DNA of 40,433 nucleotides. Origin: Megasphaera geminata F0357. Its GTDB lineage: Bacteria > Bacillota > Negativicutes > Veillonellales > Megasphaeraceae. A program made the position numbers and the translations under genes. The notes beneath the pieces are model-generated. The model did no database searches. It was not told the DNA's origin and worked only from the letters and a program-made list of their open reading frames with translations. Position 1 is the first letter of the stretch; every line of letters starts with the position of its first letter. The stretch spans positions 94,480-134,912 of the forward strand of contig NZ_JH417605.1 of the NCBI RefSeq assembly GCF_000239275.1, written 5' to 3'. This document shows positions 8,613 through 16,696 of this stretch, piece by piece.

Positions 8613-9482
8613 ATGAATTTTTGGAAAGAGCGGATTTCAAGACGGCAGCTTATTAAGAGTGCGGTCGCCGCTACAGCCGCCGCCACTGCAGTGCCGAACC
8701 TGATTTCGGCGGGTTATACGCCGTTTAAATCCGATTCTTTGGATGTCTGGACTTGCGGGGGATTATCGGAAGCTTTTCTTCAGATAAATGATTTATATGA
8801 AGCGAAAACCGGGCATAATATTCAATATACGGGTGCGTTTGCGGGCGCACTGGGCAAGGCTCTGTTGACCCTTAAAGGGCAGACCGAGGTTTTCGGTGCG
8901 CGCGGCCTGGAGCTGGCGCAGAATATGCGCAAAAAAGGTATCAGCCTCGGGTTTAAACCGCTTTGTTTTACAGATTATGTCATTGCAGTACCGAAGGGCA
9001 ATCCGGCAGGCATTCGTGACCTTAAAGATTTGTCCGAACCGGGTGTTCGGGTTATGTTGCCTTTAGGCGCGTCTCCACCGGGCAGCGCCTCCGTTCAGGG
9101 GATTTTGAAAAAGTCGGGCCTTACGGATCCGATCATGCAAAACATGACTGTCAATGAAACGTGTGTTATCAAGATGCTGTGCGGTCTCATTGAGGGCAAA
9201 GGCGATGTTTCCATCATTGAAAAACGGCTTACCACGCATGCTCGTTTCAAAGATAAGATTGAATACATGCCTATTGAACCGAAATTTATCCCGCCTGCAC
9301 CGCTTACTTTTACTATTAATATCATGAAGTATGTTCAGGATAAAAAGCTGGCAGATGACTATGCGGATTTTGTCCGTTCCGAAGAAGGCCAGTCAATTCT
9401 TGAGAAGGGCGGTTTCACGTCCGTTCATTCGGCTCGCGGTCTGGATTTAATAGAAAGGTTCGGCGTAAAAGATGTCCAATAA
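8613..9482 (+). CDS. Tat-signal ModA-like substrate-binding protein
   Basis: A 289-residue exported protein. The N-terminus has SRRQLIK at 9-15 followed by an alanine-rich h-region, which fits a twin-arginine signal. The mature part resembles the ModA/WtpA class of oxyanion-binding proteins: VWTCGG, a GALGKALL segment, and the 'FTDYVIAVPKGNPAGIRDLKDL' region that normally crosses from lobe 1 to lobe 2. No ABC permease or ATPase lies nearby, which is unusual. Instead the gene overlaps by 11 nt the NapH-like gene and then the NifB-like gene. Start ATG 8613 is set by AAAGGAGG at 8 nt. The ligand (molybdate, tungstate or another anion or metal) is open. Confidence 0.75.
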   Translation: MNFWKERISRRQLIKSAVAATAAATAVPNLISAGYTPFKSDSLDVWTCGGLSEAFLQINDLYEAKTGHNIQYTGAFAGALGKALLTLKGQTEVFGARGLELAQNMRKKGISLGFKPLCFTDYVIAVPKGNPAGIRDLKDLSEPGVRVMLPLGASPPGSASVQGILKKSGLTDPIMQNMTVNETCVIKMLCGLIEGKGDVSIIEKRLTTHARFKDKIEYMPIEPKFIPPAPLTFTINIMKYVQDKKLADDYADFVRSEEGQSILEKGGFTSVHSARGLDLIERFGVKDVQ

Positions 9483-10248
9483 TGCAAAAACAAAAGAATT
9501 TTACCTCCCCAAGCTGCGTCGTCTTGTACAACTCGTTTTCCTCGCAGTCATGGGCAAATGGATCTATTACGGAATATTCCGATGTCCCTTTATCGTTCCC
9601 TTTGTCAATTGTGAACGATGTCCTGTCATCACCTGTTGGGGACGTATTACCGCTTACTTCTTCGGTTTCTGGCTCTTTATTCCGCTTCTGGCCGTCTTTT
9701 TGGGACGTGCTTTCTGCGGTTGGCTCTGTCCGAGCGGTTTTGTCAATCAACTGCTCGGTAAATTGGCTGTTACGAAGTTGAAAGTTCGTAATAAGTACAT
9801 GCGTTTGGCACAAATCGGCATGGTTCTGACCGTCTTCATCGGGTTGTGGGTATACTTTGCCTATGATAACCCGCGCGTCATGATTCCGATCCGTACGAGT
9901 GATGAATATTTTAATGCCGTCATCATGTCCGTCCGGTTTTCCGATTGGTACTGGGCCGTTCGTACGGTTATAGTCGTTTCGCTCATTGCGGCGTCACTTA
10001 TTATTGCCAACTTCTGGTGTCGTTTTGTATGTCCCGTCGGCGGAGCGATGGAACTTGTCCGCAAGATTTCTCTTTTCCGCGTTTATAAGACGGCAGCCTG
10101 CGACAATTGTGATGCATGTTTGCGTAAGTGTGAAATGGGTACGCGTCCTGACGAAATGAACTGTACTAATTGCGGTGATTGCCTGAATGTGTGTCATGCC
10201 GATGCCATCAAATTCGGGCGAAAGGGTAAAAATGATGACAGGCAGTAA
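9472..10248 (+). CDS. NapH/MauN-like membrane polyferredoxin
   Basis: A 258-residue inner-membrane electron-transfer protein. Hydrophobic segments lie at about 20-36, 60-80, 105-125 and 155-175. Two CxxxCP-type loops are present: CGWLCPSG at 82-89, and CRFVCPVGG near 183, as in NapH/CcoG/RdxA families. At the C-terminus two complete CxxCxxCxxxC sites (CDNCDACLRKC and CTNCGDCLNVC) can each bind a [4Fe-4S] cluster. An additional cysteine cluster (C38, C47, C50, C55) follows the first helix and is not part of standard NapH. The start overlaps the binding-protein gene, and the end overlaps the radical SAM gene by 17 nt. A role as electron donor to the radical SAM enzyme is an inference. Confidence 0.85.
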   Translation: MSNNAKTKEFYLPKLRRLVQLVFLAVMGKWIYYGIFRCPFIVPFVNCERCPVITCWGRITAYFFGFWLFIPLLAVFLGRAFCGWLCPSGFVNQLLGKLAVTKLKVRNKYMRLAQIGMVLTVFIGLWVYFAYDNPRVMIPIRTSDEYFNAVIMSVRFSDWYWAVRTVIVVSLIAASLIIANFWCRFVCPVGGAMELVRKISLFRVYKTAACDNCDACLRKCEMGTRPDEMNCTNCGDCLNVCHADAIKFGRKGKNDDRQ

Positions 10249-11065
10249 GACGCAGTCCTTCCTTAATAATCACCCCTGCTTCAATAAGGAAGCGTCTGTC
10301 AATTGGGGCCGCGTACATTTGCCGGTTGCGCCGCACTGCAATATCCAATGTAATTTCTGTAACCGGATGTATGATTGTGCCAACGAAAATCGTCCCGGCG
10401 TAACCCAAAAGGTATACAAACCTGACGAAACGGTCCCGTATCTGGAAAAACTTTTTGCAAAGCGCAGTGATATTTCCGTTATCGGTATTGCCGGACCGGG
10501 GGATCCTATGGCTGATGCCGATGAAACTCTGACTACTTTCGAGAAGTGTAAGGCCCGGTTTCCTCACCTTATGCTCTGTCTCTCAACGAACGGACTGGCG
10601 TTGCCCGAACATATTGATGAAATCATTTCTGTAGGCGTCAGTCACGTGACCGTTACGGTTAATGCGGTTCGGCCCGAAGTAGGCGCCGATGTCTATGCGT
10701 GGGTGCGTTACAACGGCATAACTTATAAAGGCATTGAAGGTGCGAGAATTCTCTTGGAACGCCAGGATGAAGGTATTCGGAAGTTGAAAAAAAAGGGCAT
10801 GATCGTAAAAATCAATACAGTCGTCATTCCCGAGGTCAATATGGATCATGTTCCCGAAATCGCGGCCAAGGCGAAGGCCTGGGGCGCGAATATTATGAAC
10901 TGTATGGCCATGATTCCCGTTCACGACACTCCTTTTGCAGGCAAAAAAACACCGTCTCAGAAAGACATTCATCGCTTGCGTCAATTTATCGGGCAAAATA
11001 TGCGGCAAATGACCCATTGCAGTCGTTGCCGTGCCGATGCCTGCGGTAAACTCGGGGCAGAATAG
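10232..11065 (+). CDS. Compact NifB-like radical SAM protein
   Basis: This 277-residue protein looks like the catalytic core of NifB, the enzyme that builds the NifB-co [8Fe-9S-C] precursor. It has HPC at 14-16, the VAPxCNIQCNFCNR core with SAM-cluster cysteines C36/C40/C43, the YDCANENRPGV segment, GIAGPGDP, LCLSTNGL, and a C-terminal HCSRCRADACG (CxxC at 263/266). All are positions where NifB proteins are conserved, and the HPC and CxxC cysteines belong to the K-cluster ligands. The C-terminal NifX-like domain is absent, as in short archaeal NifB. No nifHDK, nifE/N or nifX is in the window. Start ATG 10232 (or 10235) follows AAAGGG. Another metal-sulfur cofactor is possible. Confidence 0.82.
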   Translation: MMTGSKTQSFLNNHPCFNKEASVNWGRVHLPVAPHCNIQCNFCNRMYDCANENRPGVTQKVYKPDETVPYLEKLFAKRSDISVIGIAGPGDPMADADETLTTFEKCKARFPHLMLCLSTNGLALPEHIDEIISVGVSHVTVTVNAVRPEVGADVYAWVRYNGITYKGIEGARILLERQDEGIRKLKKKGMIVKINTVVIPEVNMDHVPEIAAKAKAWGANIMNCMAMIPVHDTPFAGKKTPSQKDIHRLRQFIGQNMRQMTHCSRCRADACGKLGAE

Positions 11066-11068
11066 ACG

Positions 11069-11102
11069 ATAAAAGACCTGGCCGGAAGAGCAGGTCTTTT
11101 AC
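11069..11102. terminator. Bidirectional terminator
   Basis: AAAAGACCTG (11071-11080) and CAGGTCTTTT (11091-11100) form a perfect stem between the converging NifB-like and desulfurase genes, so it can serve both strands. Confidence 0.9.
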
Positions 11103-11106
11103 TCCG

Positions 11107-12254
11107 TCAGCCGCAAATGGTATGTAATGCTTTTATGGCTGTAGCAATGTCCTCTTTTGTGTTAAAATAACCAAAAGAAAAGCGTACAGTTCCGCAGGGG
11201 AAAGTGCCTAAGGTCTTATGGGCCGACGGTGCGCAGTGAAGGCCGACGCGAGTTAAAATGCCGTATTCCGACTCTAAGCGAACGGCTATTTCCGAGTTGT
11301 CCATGTCCTCGGCAGCTATGGAAACGACGGCTGTACGATCAATGATATCCGTCCTGCCGGCAACGGTAATGCTTGTCATATCGGAGATTCCCGTGAGAAA
11401 GTGTTCTGTTAAAGACAGTTCCTTTTTATGGATGGTTTCGATACCTTCCGTGCGGACGAATTCCAGGGCCGCATGAAGACCGATAATCCCGGGAAGGTTC
11501 AGCGTGCCCGCTTCGAACTTATCCGGCAGAAAATCCGGCATCTCTTCCGTATGAGAGAGGCTGCCTGTGCCGCCTGCAAAAGGGGTGTCATTACTTCGGC
11601 GAGTTCATCGGTGATGACAAAACCGCCGATGCCCTGCGGGCCGAGGAGCCCTTTGTGACCGGTAAAGCAGAGGACGCCAATGTTCATCTCCGCCATATTG
11701 ATGGGGACTGTCCCCGCCGTTTGCGCCGCGTCAACAATAAAGAAGAGATTATGCTTCCTGCAGAACGCGCCTACTTCTTTTAAAGGCATAACGGTACCGC
11801 ATACATTAGAAGCATGGGTCATGACTACGGCTTTTGTTTCGGGCCGGACATAGTTGTCCATCTCTGTGAGGATAAGGCTGCCGTCTTTATGACAGGGAAG
11901 CCTGTCAAAGGTAAGGCCTTCTTTTTCCAGTTGCACGATCGGACGCATAACGGCATTGTGCTCCATTTCCGAAACAAGGAGATGGTCACCTCTGCCAAAG
12001 AGTCCTTTTATGACCATGTTTAAACTCATAGTTACATTCTGTGTAAAAATAACATTTTTCACGTCGCTGCCGCCGAAGAGTTCTTTCAGCCAGAGTCGGG
12101 TCATGAAGACTTTTTCTTCCGTGTCGTAAGCGGGAGCATAAGAACCGCGGTTGATATTGACCCCGCTGTTTGTGATGAAATCACTCATGGCGGCGGGTAC
12201 GGCCGCCGGTTTCGGAAAGGTTGTCGCGCCGTTGTCCAAGTATATTCTTTGCAT
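11107..12254 (-). CDS. Cysteine desulfurase-family protein (EF2568/TIGR01977 type), frameshifted
   Basis: A class V aminotransferase-fold PLP enzyme, about 382 residues once repaired. The N-terminus ([13 protein letters not shown]), H in [11 protein letters not shown], the PLP lysine in [13 protein letters not shown] (K201) and the catalytic-loop cysteine in [14 protein letters not shown] are all present. This subfamily is often encoded beside selD, and it may release Se from selenocysteine or S from cysteine. The frame breaks near 11572-11577. Adding one base gives [21 protein letters not shown], a conserved stretch. ATG 12254 is preceded by GGAGGAG. It is divergent from yedE across about 165 nt. 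Substrate preference for Se over S is inferred only from context. Confidence 0.85.
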
Positions 12255-12420
12255 TTTCTGTCTCCTCCATGTAAATTCCCTTACTCCGTTCAGTATAGTG
12301 GACATGGGGAGGTTTTTCAAATATCCGGATGAGAAATATTAATAAGGATATTTAAATACAGAAAAATAAAATATGTAATGCAGAACGGTGCAGTTTTCGG
12401 ATTTGAAAGGAGGATTTATT

Positions 12421-13482
12421 TTGGAATTAACACATGAAAAACGAGCTATTATCATTGCCGGTTTAATCATCGGCGCTATCGCCGGATTCCTGGTTCTTGC
12501 CGGAAATCCCGCAAACATGGGTTTTTGCATTGCCTGCTTTGTCCGCGATACTGTCGGCGGGCTGGGGTTGCACCGCGCCGCGCCTGTACAGTATATTCGT
12601 CCTGAAATTGTCGGTCTTATTTTAGGTTCGTTCTTCTTATCGCTTATCCGCGGTGAACATCAGACGAAAGGCGGTTCGTCGCCGCTGACGCGTTTTGTCC
12701 TCGGCTTTTTCGTCATGATCGGATGCCTCATGTTCCTGGGTTGCCCCTTCCGCCTGATTCTTCGTCTTGCCGGGGGTGACTGGAATGCCGTTATGGGATT
12801 TGTCGGTTTTGCTGTCGGCATCGGTATCGGCACGATTTTCCTTAAAAGAGGATATTCTCTGAAACGCACATATACGCTTACCAAACTTGATTCGGCAGCG
12901 ATGCCGGCTATTACGGCTGTTTTATTGATTCTTCTCGTTACGGCCCCCGCCTTTATCTTCTTCAGTGAAAAAGGTCCCGGTGCAACGCATGCATTCTGGG
13001 CGGTATCCCTTATTGCCGGTCTCGTAGTCGGCGGCTTGGCGCAGTATACGCGCCTTTGCATGGTCGGCGGTATTCGTGATATAATTTTGTTCCACGAAAC
13101 AAAATTGATTATGGGGTTTGTAGCTGTATTTGTTGCGGCATTTCTCGTAAATCTCGCATTCGGCAACTTCCATCCGGGCTTCGCTAATCAGCCCATTGCC
13201 CATACAGACGGCCTGTGGAACCTTCTCGGCATGGCACTTGCCGGTTTCGGCAGCATTCTTCTCGGCGGTTGCCCTTTACGCCAGCTCATTTTAACGGGCG
13301 AAGGCAACTCCGACTCGGCAATTGCCGTTCTCGGACTCGCGACAGGTGCGGCATTTTCGCATAATTTCGGCTTGGCCGCTTCCGGTGCGGGCCCGACATT
13401 TAACGGTGAAGTGGCTGTTATTTTCGGGTTTGTCATAGCATTCATTATCGCCGTCGCAAATACGCGTAAGCAAAACGCGTAA
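12421..13482 (+). CDS. yedE: YedE-type selenium-metabolism membrane protein
   Basis: A polytopic inner-membrane protein of 353 residues with about ten hydrophobic segments. It belongs to the YeeE/YedE family, whose YedE/FdhT branch co-occurs with selenium use. Paired cysteine motifs lie at helix ends: MGFCIACFVRD near the start, FLGCPFRLILR, RLCMVGGIRD and GGCPLRQLI. These recurring cysteines match the family's proposed role in moving thiosulfate- or selenium-bearing groups. The start is taken as TTG 12421 because AAAGGAGG ends 7 nt upstream; the open frame before it lacks an RBS. The gene leads the operon with yedF, the DUF3343 gene and selD. Confidence 0.87.
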   Translation: MELTHEKRAIIIAGLIIGAIAGFLVLAGNPANMGFCIACFVRDTVGGLGLHRAAPVQYIRPEIVGLILGSFFLSLIRGEHQTKGGSSPLTRFVLGFFVMIGCLMFLGCPFRLILRLAGGDWNAVMGFVGFAVGIGIGTIFLKRGYSLKRTYTLTKLDSAAMPAITAVLLILLVTAPAFIFFSEKGPGATHAFWAVSLIAGLVVGGLAQYTRLCMVGGIRDIILFHETKLIMGFVAVFVAAFLVNLAFGNFHPGFANQPIAHTDGLWNLLGMALAGFGSILLGGCPLRQLILTGEGNSDSAIAVLGLATGAAFSHNFGLAASGAGPTFNGEVAVIFGFVIAFIIAVANTRKQNA

Positions 13483-13497
13483 AAAGGAGGGATTACG

Positions 13498-13701
13498 ATG
13501 ATAGACGCAAGAGGATATTCTTGCCCTGAACCGGTCATTATGGCAAAAAAAGCGTTGGAATCCGGTGAACAGGAATATGAAATGATGGTTGACACTCATA
13601 CGGCCATGGAAAATGTAACTCGTTATGTATCGCGTAACGGGTATGCCGTTACTTCCACCCCGGAAGGCGGCGATTTCCGGCTCGTTTTTAAAAAGAAATA
13701 G
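13498..13701 (+). CDS. yedF: YedF/TusA-like single-domain sulfur or selenium carrier
   Basis: A 67-residue TusA/SirA-fold protein. The family motif Cys-Pro-x-Pro occurs as SCPEPVIMAKKAL, whose cysteine (residue 9) can carry a persulfide or perselenide. In many Firmicutes the selenium-linked YedF is about 200 residues with a second DsrE-like domain; here only the TusA domain is present, with a separate DUF3343 gene next door. The RBS AAAGGAGG lies directly ahead of ATG 13498, 15 nt after yedE. It probably accepts Se or S from the desulfurase or from YedE and passes it towards SelD; this is inference from context. Confidence 0.88.
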   Translation: MIDARGYSCPEPVIMAKKALESGEQEYEMMVDTHTAMENVTRYVSRNGYAVTSTPEGGDFRLVFKKK

Positions 13702-13723
13702 AGACGAAGAAACAGGTGTGATC

Positions 13724-13966
13724 ATGCGTTATATCGCTACTTTTTACTCGCACTTCGGTGCCATTCGTTTTAAAAACGAAGCGCACTCTTCGGTGACGTC
13801 GATTGAATTGATGCCCGTGCCGCGAAACCTGAGTTCGTCTTGCGGCACGTGTGCCCGTTTCGAGGCACCTGACGACTATACCTATCAATGCGATGAAAGT
13901 GGTGAAGTCGAACAGGTCGTTCGTGAAACGGACAACGGTTTTGAACAGATTTACAGTTCGACATAA
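13724..13966 (+). CDS. DUF3343 putative Se/S carrier-like protein
   Basis: An 80-residue protein of the DUF3343 (Se/S carrier-like) family. The hallmark is the 'MPVPRNLSSSCGTC' stretch at about 31-44, where a conserved cysteine follows a proline-rich loop; here there are two (CGTC). The N-terminal YIATFYSHFGAIRFK strand-helix is also typical. ATG 13724 is chosen, with in-frame GTG 13718 as alternative; the RBS is weak. It lies between yedF and selD (12-nt gap to selD) in one operon. A role in handing selenium to SelD is suggested by family co-occurrence, not shown. Confidence 0.82.
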   Translation: MRYIATFYSHFGAIRFKNEAHSSVTSIELMPVPRNLSSSCGTCARFEAPDDYTYQCDESGEVEQVVRETDNGFEQIYSST

Positions 13967-13978
13967 AGGGTGATTACA

Positions 13979-15016
13979 ATGAGCAGTAATATTAAATTAA
14001 CGGAAATGGCGTCCTGCGCCGGCTGAGGCGCTAAAATCGGCGCCGGTGTACTGGCGCAAATGTTGGACGGCATTCCCCGCCACCACGATGATCGTCTTAT
14101 CGTAGGGTATGATAAGAGTGACGATGCCTCTGTCTATGTAGTGCGCGACGATTTGGCGATTGTTCAGTCCGTCGACTTTTTTCCTCCTATCGTAGACGAT
14201 CCGTATACGTTCGGACAGATTGCGGCAGCAAACTCGTTAAGCGATATTTTCGCTATGGGCGCTGAACCGAAACTGGCAATGAATGTTATGGCTATCAATT
14301 CGGCCATGGGGCAGGAGGCTGTGCGGGACCTTTTGCAGGGAGGCTACAGTAAGGCTTATGAAGCGGGCGTGCTTATTACGGGAGGGCATACCATTGAAGA
14401 TAAAGAACCGAAGTACGGCCTTTCCGTAACCGGTTTCATGCATCCCGCTCAACTTCTCAGCAACTCGTCAGCCAGGGAAGGAGATATCTTGCTTCTGACG
14501 AAGCCGCTTGGCGTCGGTATTTTGACGACGGCCGCCAAGGTAGGCCTTGTTGATGAAACATTGGAACGGCAGCTCTTCAAAGAAATGGCGGAACTCAACA
14601 AGTACGGCCGTGATATCATGATCAAGTATGATGTACACAGCTGTACGGATATTACCGGATTCGGCCTTATGGGGCATGCTTATGAAATGGCGTCGGGAAG
14701 CGGTGTGACCATTCACCTGGATGCGGCGGACGTGCCGTATCATGAAGAAGCGATTGCAATGGCAGAGCAGGGATTCATTCCTGCCGGAGCTTATCGCAAC
14801 CGTGATTATACGGAAGGCCATGTTCGCATAGAAGGTAATGTGAGCGCCCCGGTTCTGGATATTCTCTATGATCCGCAAACTTCCGGCGGCCTCATGATCG
14901 CTGTCAGTGAAAAAGACGCAATCGCTTTGGAAAGAGAATTGAAGGGCAGCCTGCCGTGCGGGCAAATCATCGGCCATGTAACGGCAAAAGAAGATGCTGA
15001 CCTTGTTATTGACTAG
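13979..15016 (+). CDS. selD: Selenide, water dikinase, itself a selenoprotein (UGA = Sec16)
   Basis: SelD makes selenophosphate from selenide and ATP for Sec-tRNA and selenouridine synthesis. From ATG 13979 the protein reads ...TEMASCAG, then TGA at 14024-14026, then GAKIG. The UGA falls exactly where SelD proteins carry catalytic Cys or Sec, and the next residues (GAKI) include the catalytic lysine. An open frame from about 14060 onward carries the remaining PurM-like ATP-binding features (VQSVDFFPPIVDDPYTFG; DIFAMGAEP; CTDITGFGLMGHA; DPQTSGGL). The product is 345 residues counting Sec16. A possible SECIS hairpin lies downstream. It is the last gene of the yedE operon, followed by a terminator. 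A conventional caller would miss the first 27 codons. Confidence 0.95.
14024..14060 (+). promoter_or_regulatory. UGA recoding site with candidate bacterial SECIS element of selD
   Basis: After TGA 14024-14026, GCGCC (14040-14044) pairs with GGCGC (14053-14057) around the loop GGTGTACT. The 13-nt distance from the UGA and a loop starting with GGU resemble bacterial SECIS hairpins, which put G/U-rich loops about 11-16 nt downstream of the UGA. A competing shorter stem (GGCGC 14027-14031 with GCGCC) is possible. Confidence 0.6.
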
Positions 15017-15023
15017 GTGTATT

Positions 15024-15062
15024 GAAGAAGGCATACATCGTGTGATGCATGCCTTCTTTTTG
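15024..15062 (+). terminator. Terminator after selD
   Basis: GAAGAAGGCAT is followed by ATGCCTTCTT (stem about 15025-15057, with an extra CATC/GATG pairing) and then TTTTTGT. It ends the selenium operon. Confidence 0.85.
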
Positions 15063-15335
15063 TATATATTTGTGTAAATAATCCCGTGAATGAGCGGGAT
15101 GTTTTAGCCGTAAGAAACGGACAGATCCTTAATGAATGATTAAAATTGATCAATCCCGCCACATGGGCTTTTCTGGAGCTGAAACGGGCGGCCTTTCGGA
15201 AACGCGCTTCAGTAAAAGTTGTACCGGAGTGCACGATACTGAGATAAGTTAAAAGACATAAAAAAATCGCCTGATATGGTGTATAATAAAGAATATAAAT
15301 TATATTCATGCTTGCGCACAAAGGAGAGAGTTAAC
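15063..15335. other. Intergenic region before purB
   Basis: About 270 bases without a convincing gene. A perfect -10 TATAAT is at 15282-15287, 48 nt before the purB start, with no strong -35. A short stem ATCCCG(tgaatga)GCGGGAT lies at about 15082-15101. No purine-riboswitch core was recognised. The rest shows nothing identifiable. Confidence 0.5.
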
Positions 15336-16630
15336 GTGATTGAACGCTATACCAATGAAGCAATGGGTCATATTTGGAGTGAACAGAACGAATGGGATAC
15401 GCTGAAACTGGTGGAAATCCTTGCCAGTGAAGCACAGGCCGAACTCGGCAATATTCCGAAAAAAGCAGCTGAAGAAATTCGTGAAAAAGCGGCTTTCTCC
15501 GTTGAACGCATTCATGAAATAGAAGCGGAAACGCATCATGATATTGCCGCTTTTGTTTCCAACCTTTCCGAAAATATCGGCGAAGCAGGAAAATATGTCC
15601 ATCTCGGACTCACGTCTACAGATGTTAAGGATACGGCTTTGGGTTACATGTTAAAACAAGCTTCTGAGATTCTCCTGGCAAGGATTTGGAAGCATTCCGT
15701 AATGTCTTACGCCGTCGTGCCGTTGAATTTAAATATACGCCGACTATCGGGCGTACGCACGGCATTCATGCCGAAGCGACAACTTTCGGCTTAAAGCTCT
15801 GCGTGTGGCTTGCCGAAACGGAACGCAATATTAAACGCATGAAGCGTGCGAAAAATGTCGTTTCTGTCGGCAAAATTTCCGGTGCCGTCGGTACTTATGC
15901 GGATATAGATCCTTTCGTCGAAGAGTATGTCTGCAAAAAACTGGATATTACACCGTCGCCCGTTTCGACACAAACATTGCAGCGGGACCGTCATGCCGAA
16001 TTCATGACGACCTTGGCCGTTATTGCCAGCTCAATTGATAAATTCGCAACGGAAATCCGTCATCTTCAGCGTACGGAAGTCCGCGAAGCGGAAGAATATT
16101 TCAGTCCCAAACAAAAAGGGTCATCCATTATGCCGCACAAGCGTAATCCCGTTACATGCGAACGTATGTGCGGCTTAGCCCGTGTTATCCGCGGCAATGC
16201 GCAGGCTGCTCTTGAAGATGTAGCGCTCTGGCATGAACGCGATATTTCTCATTCTTCCGTGGAACGCATCATTCTTCCGGACAGTACGATTGCTCTCGAC
16301 TATATGCTCACCACGTTCACTCGTGTTATTGACAGGCTTATCGTTTATCCGGAAAAAATGATGCAAGATCTGAAACTTACAGGCGGCCTTATCTTCAGCC
16401 CCATTCTTCTTAATACGCTTGTCGAAAAAGGAGCCGTTCGCGAACAGGCATACCGTTGGGTACAGCGTAATGCAATGAAACGATGGCTTGAAGGGGAAGA
16501 TTTCTTGGATAACCTGAAAAAAGACGAAGATATTGCTGCCGTCATGACAAACGAAGAAATTGAGGAATGCTTTGACGTTAAAAAAATGCTCCGCCACGTT
16601 GATACGATTTTTGCTCGTTTCGGCTTGTAA
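15336..16630 (+). CDS. purB: Adenylosuccinate lyase, frameshifted
   Basis: PurB cleaves SAICAR and adenylosuccinate in purine synthesis. The N-terminus (RYTNEAMGHIWSEQNEWDTL), the THHDIAAFV and LGLTSTDVKDTALGYML segments, GRTHGIHAEATTFG with its catalytic His, and the fumarase/lyase signature GSSIMPHKRNP (about residues 261-271) are all present. The frame is interrupted at 15678-15682. Adding one A (GCA AAG GAT TTG) restores LLAKDLEAFRNVLRRRA, after which the protein is collinear with the family at 432 residues. The GTG 15336 start has AAAGGAGAG 7 nt upstream. Loss of purB would cause purine auxotrophy, so the homopolymer indel is more likely an artefact. Confidence 0.9.
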
Positions 16631-16696
16631 GATAACTGACTGTACTTATATTGCTGCGGCGGTGCGGATGGTTTTTTCCGGAGGAGGTTTTTAACT

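Noticed and set aside
10187-10231. GTG 10187 as the start of the NifB-like protein
   Set aside because: It lies in the ferredoxin-site codons of the NapH-like gene and lacks an RBS; ATG 10232 follows AAAGGG and keeps the HPC motif near the N-terminus.
10232-11065. Naming the radical SAM gene nifB outright
   Set aside because: The motifs are NifB-like, but no nitrogenase gene is visible and function is unproven, so no symbol is given.
14024-14026. TGA read as a nonsense mutation in selD
   Set aside because: It sits exactly at the SelD catalytic Cys/Sec position with conserved residues on both sides and a hairpin behind it, inside a selenium operon; recoding is far more likely.
15013-15321. 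102-codon minus-strand frame between selD and purB
   Set aside because: It has no RBS and no family resemblance, and it overlaps the selD terminator and purB promoter region.
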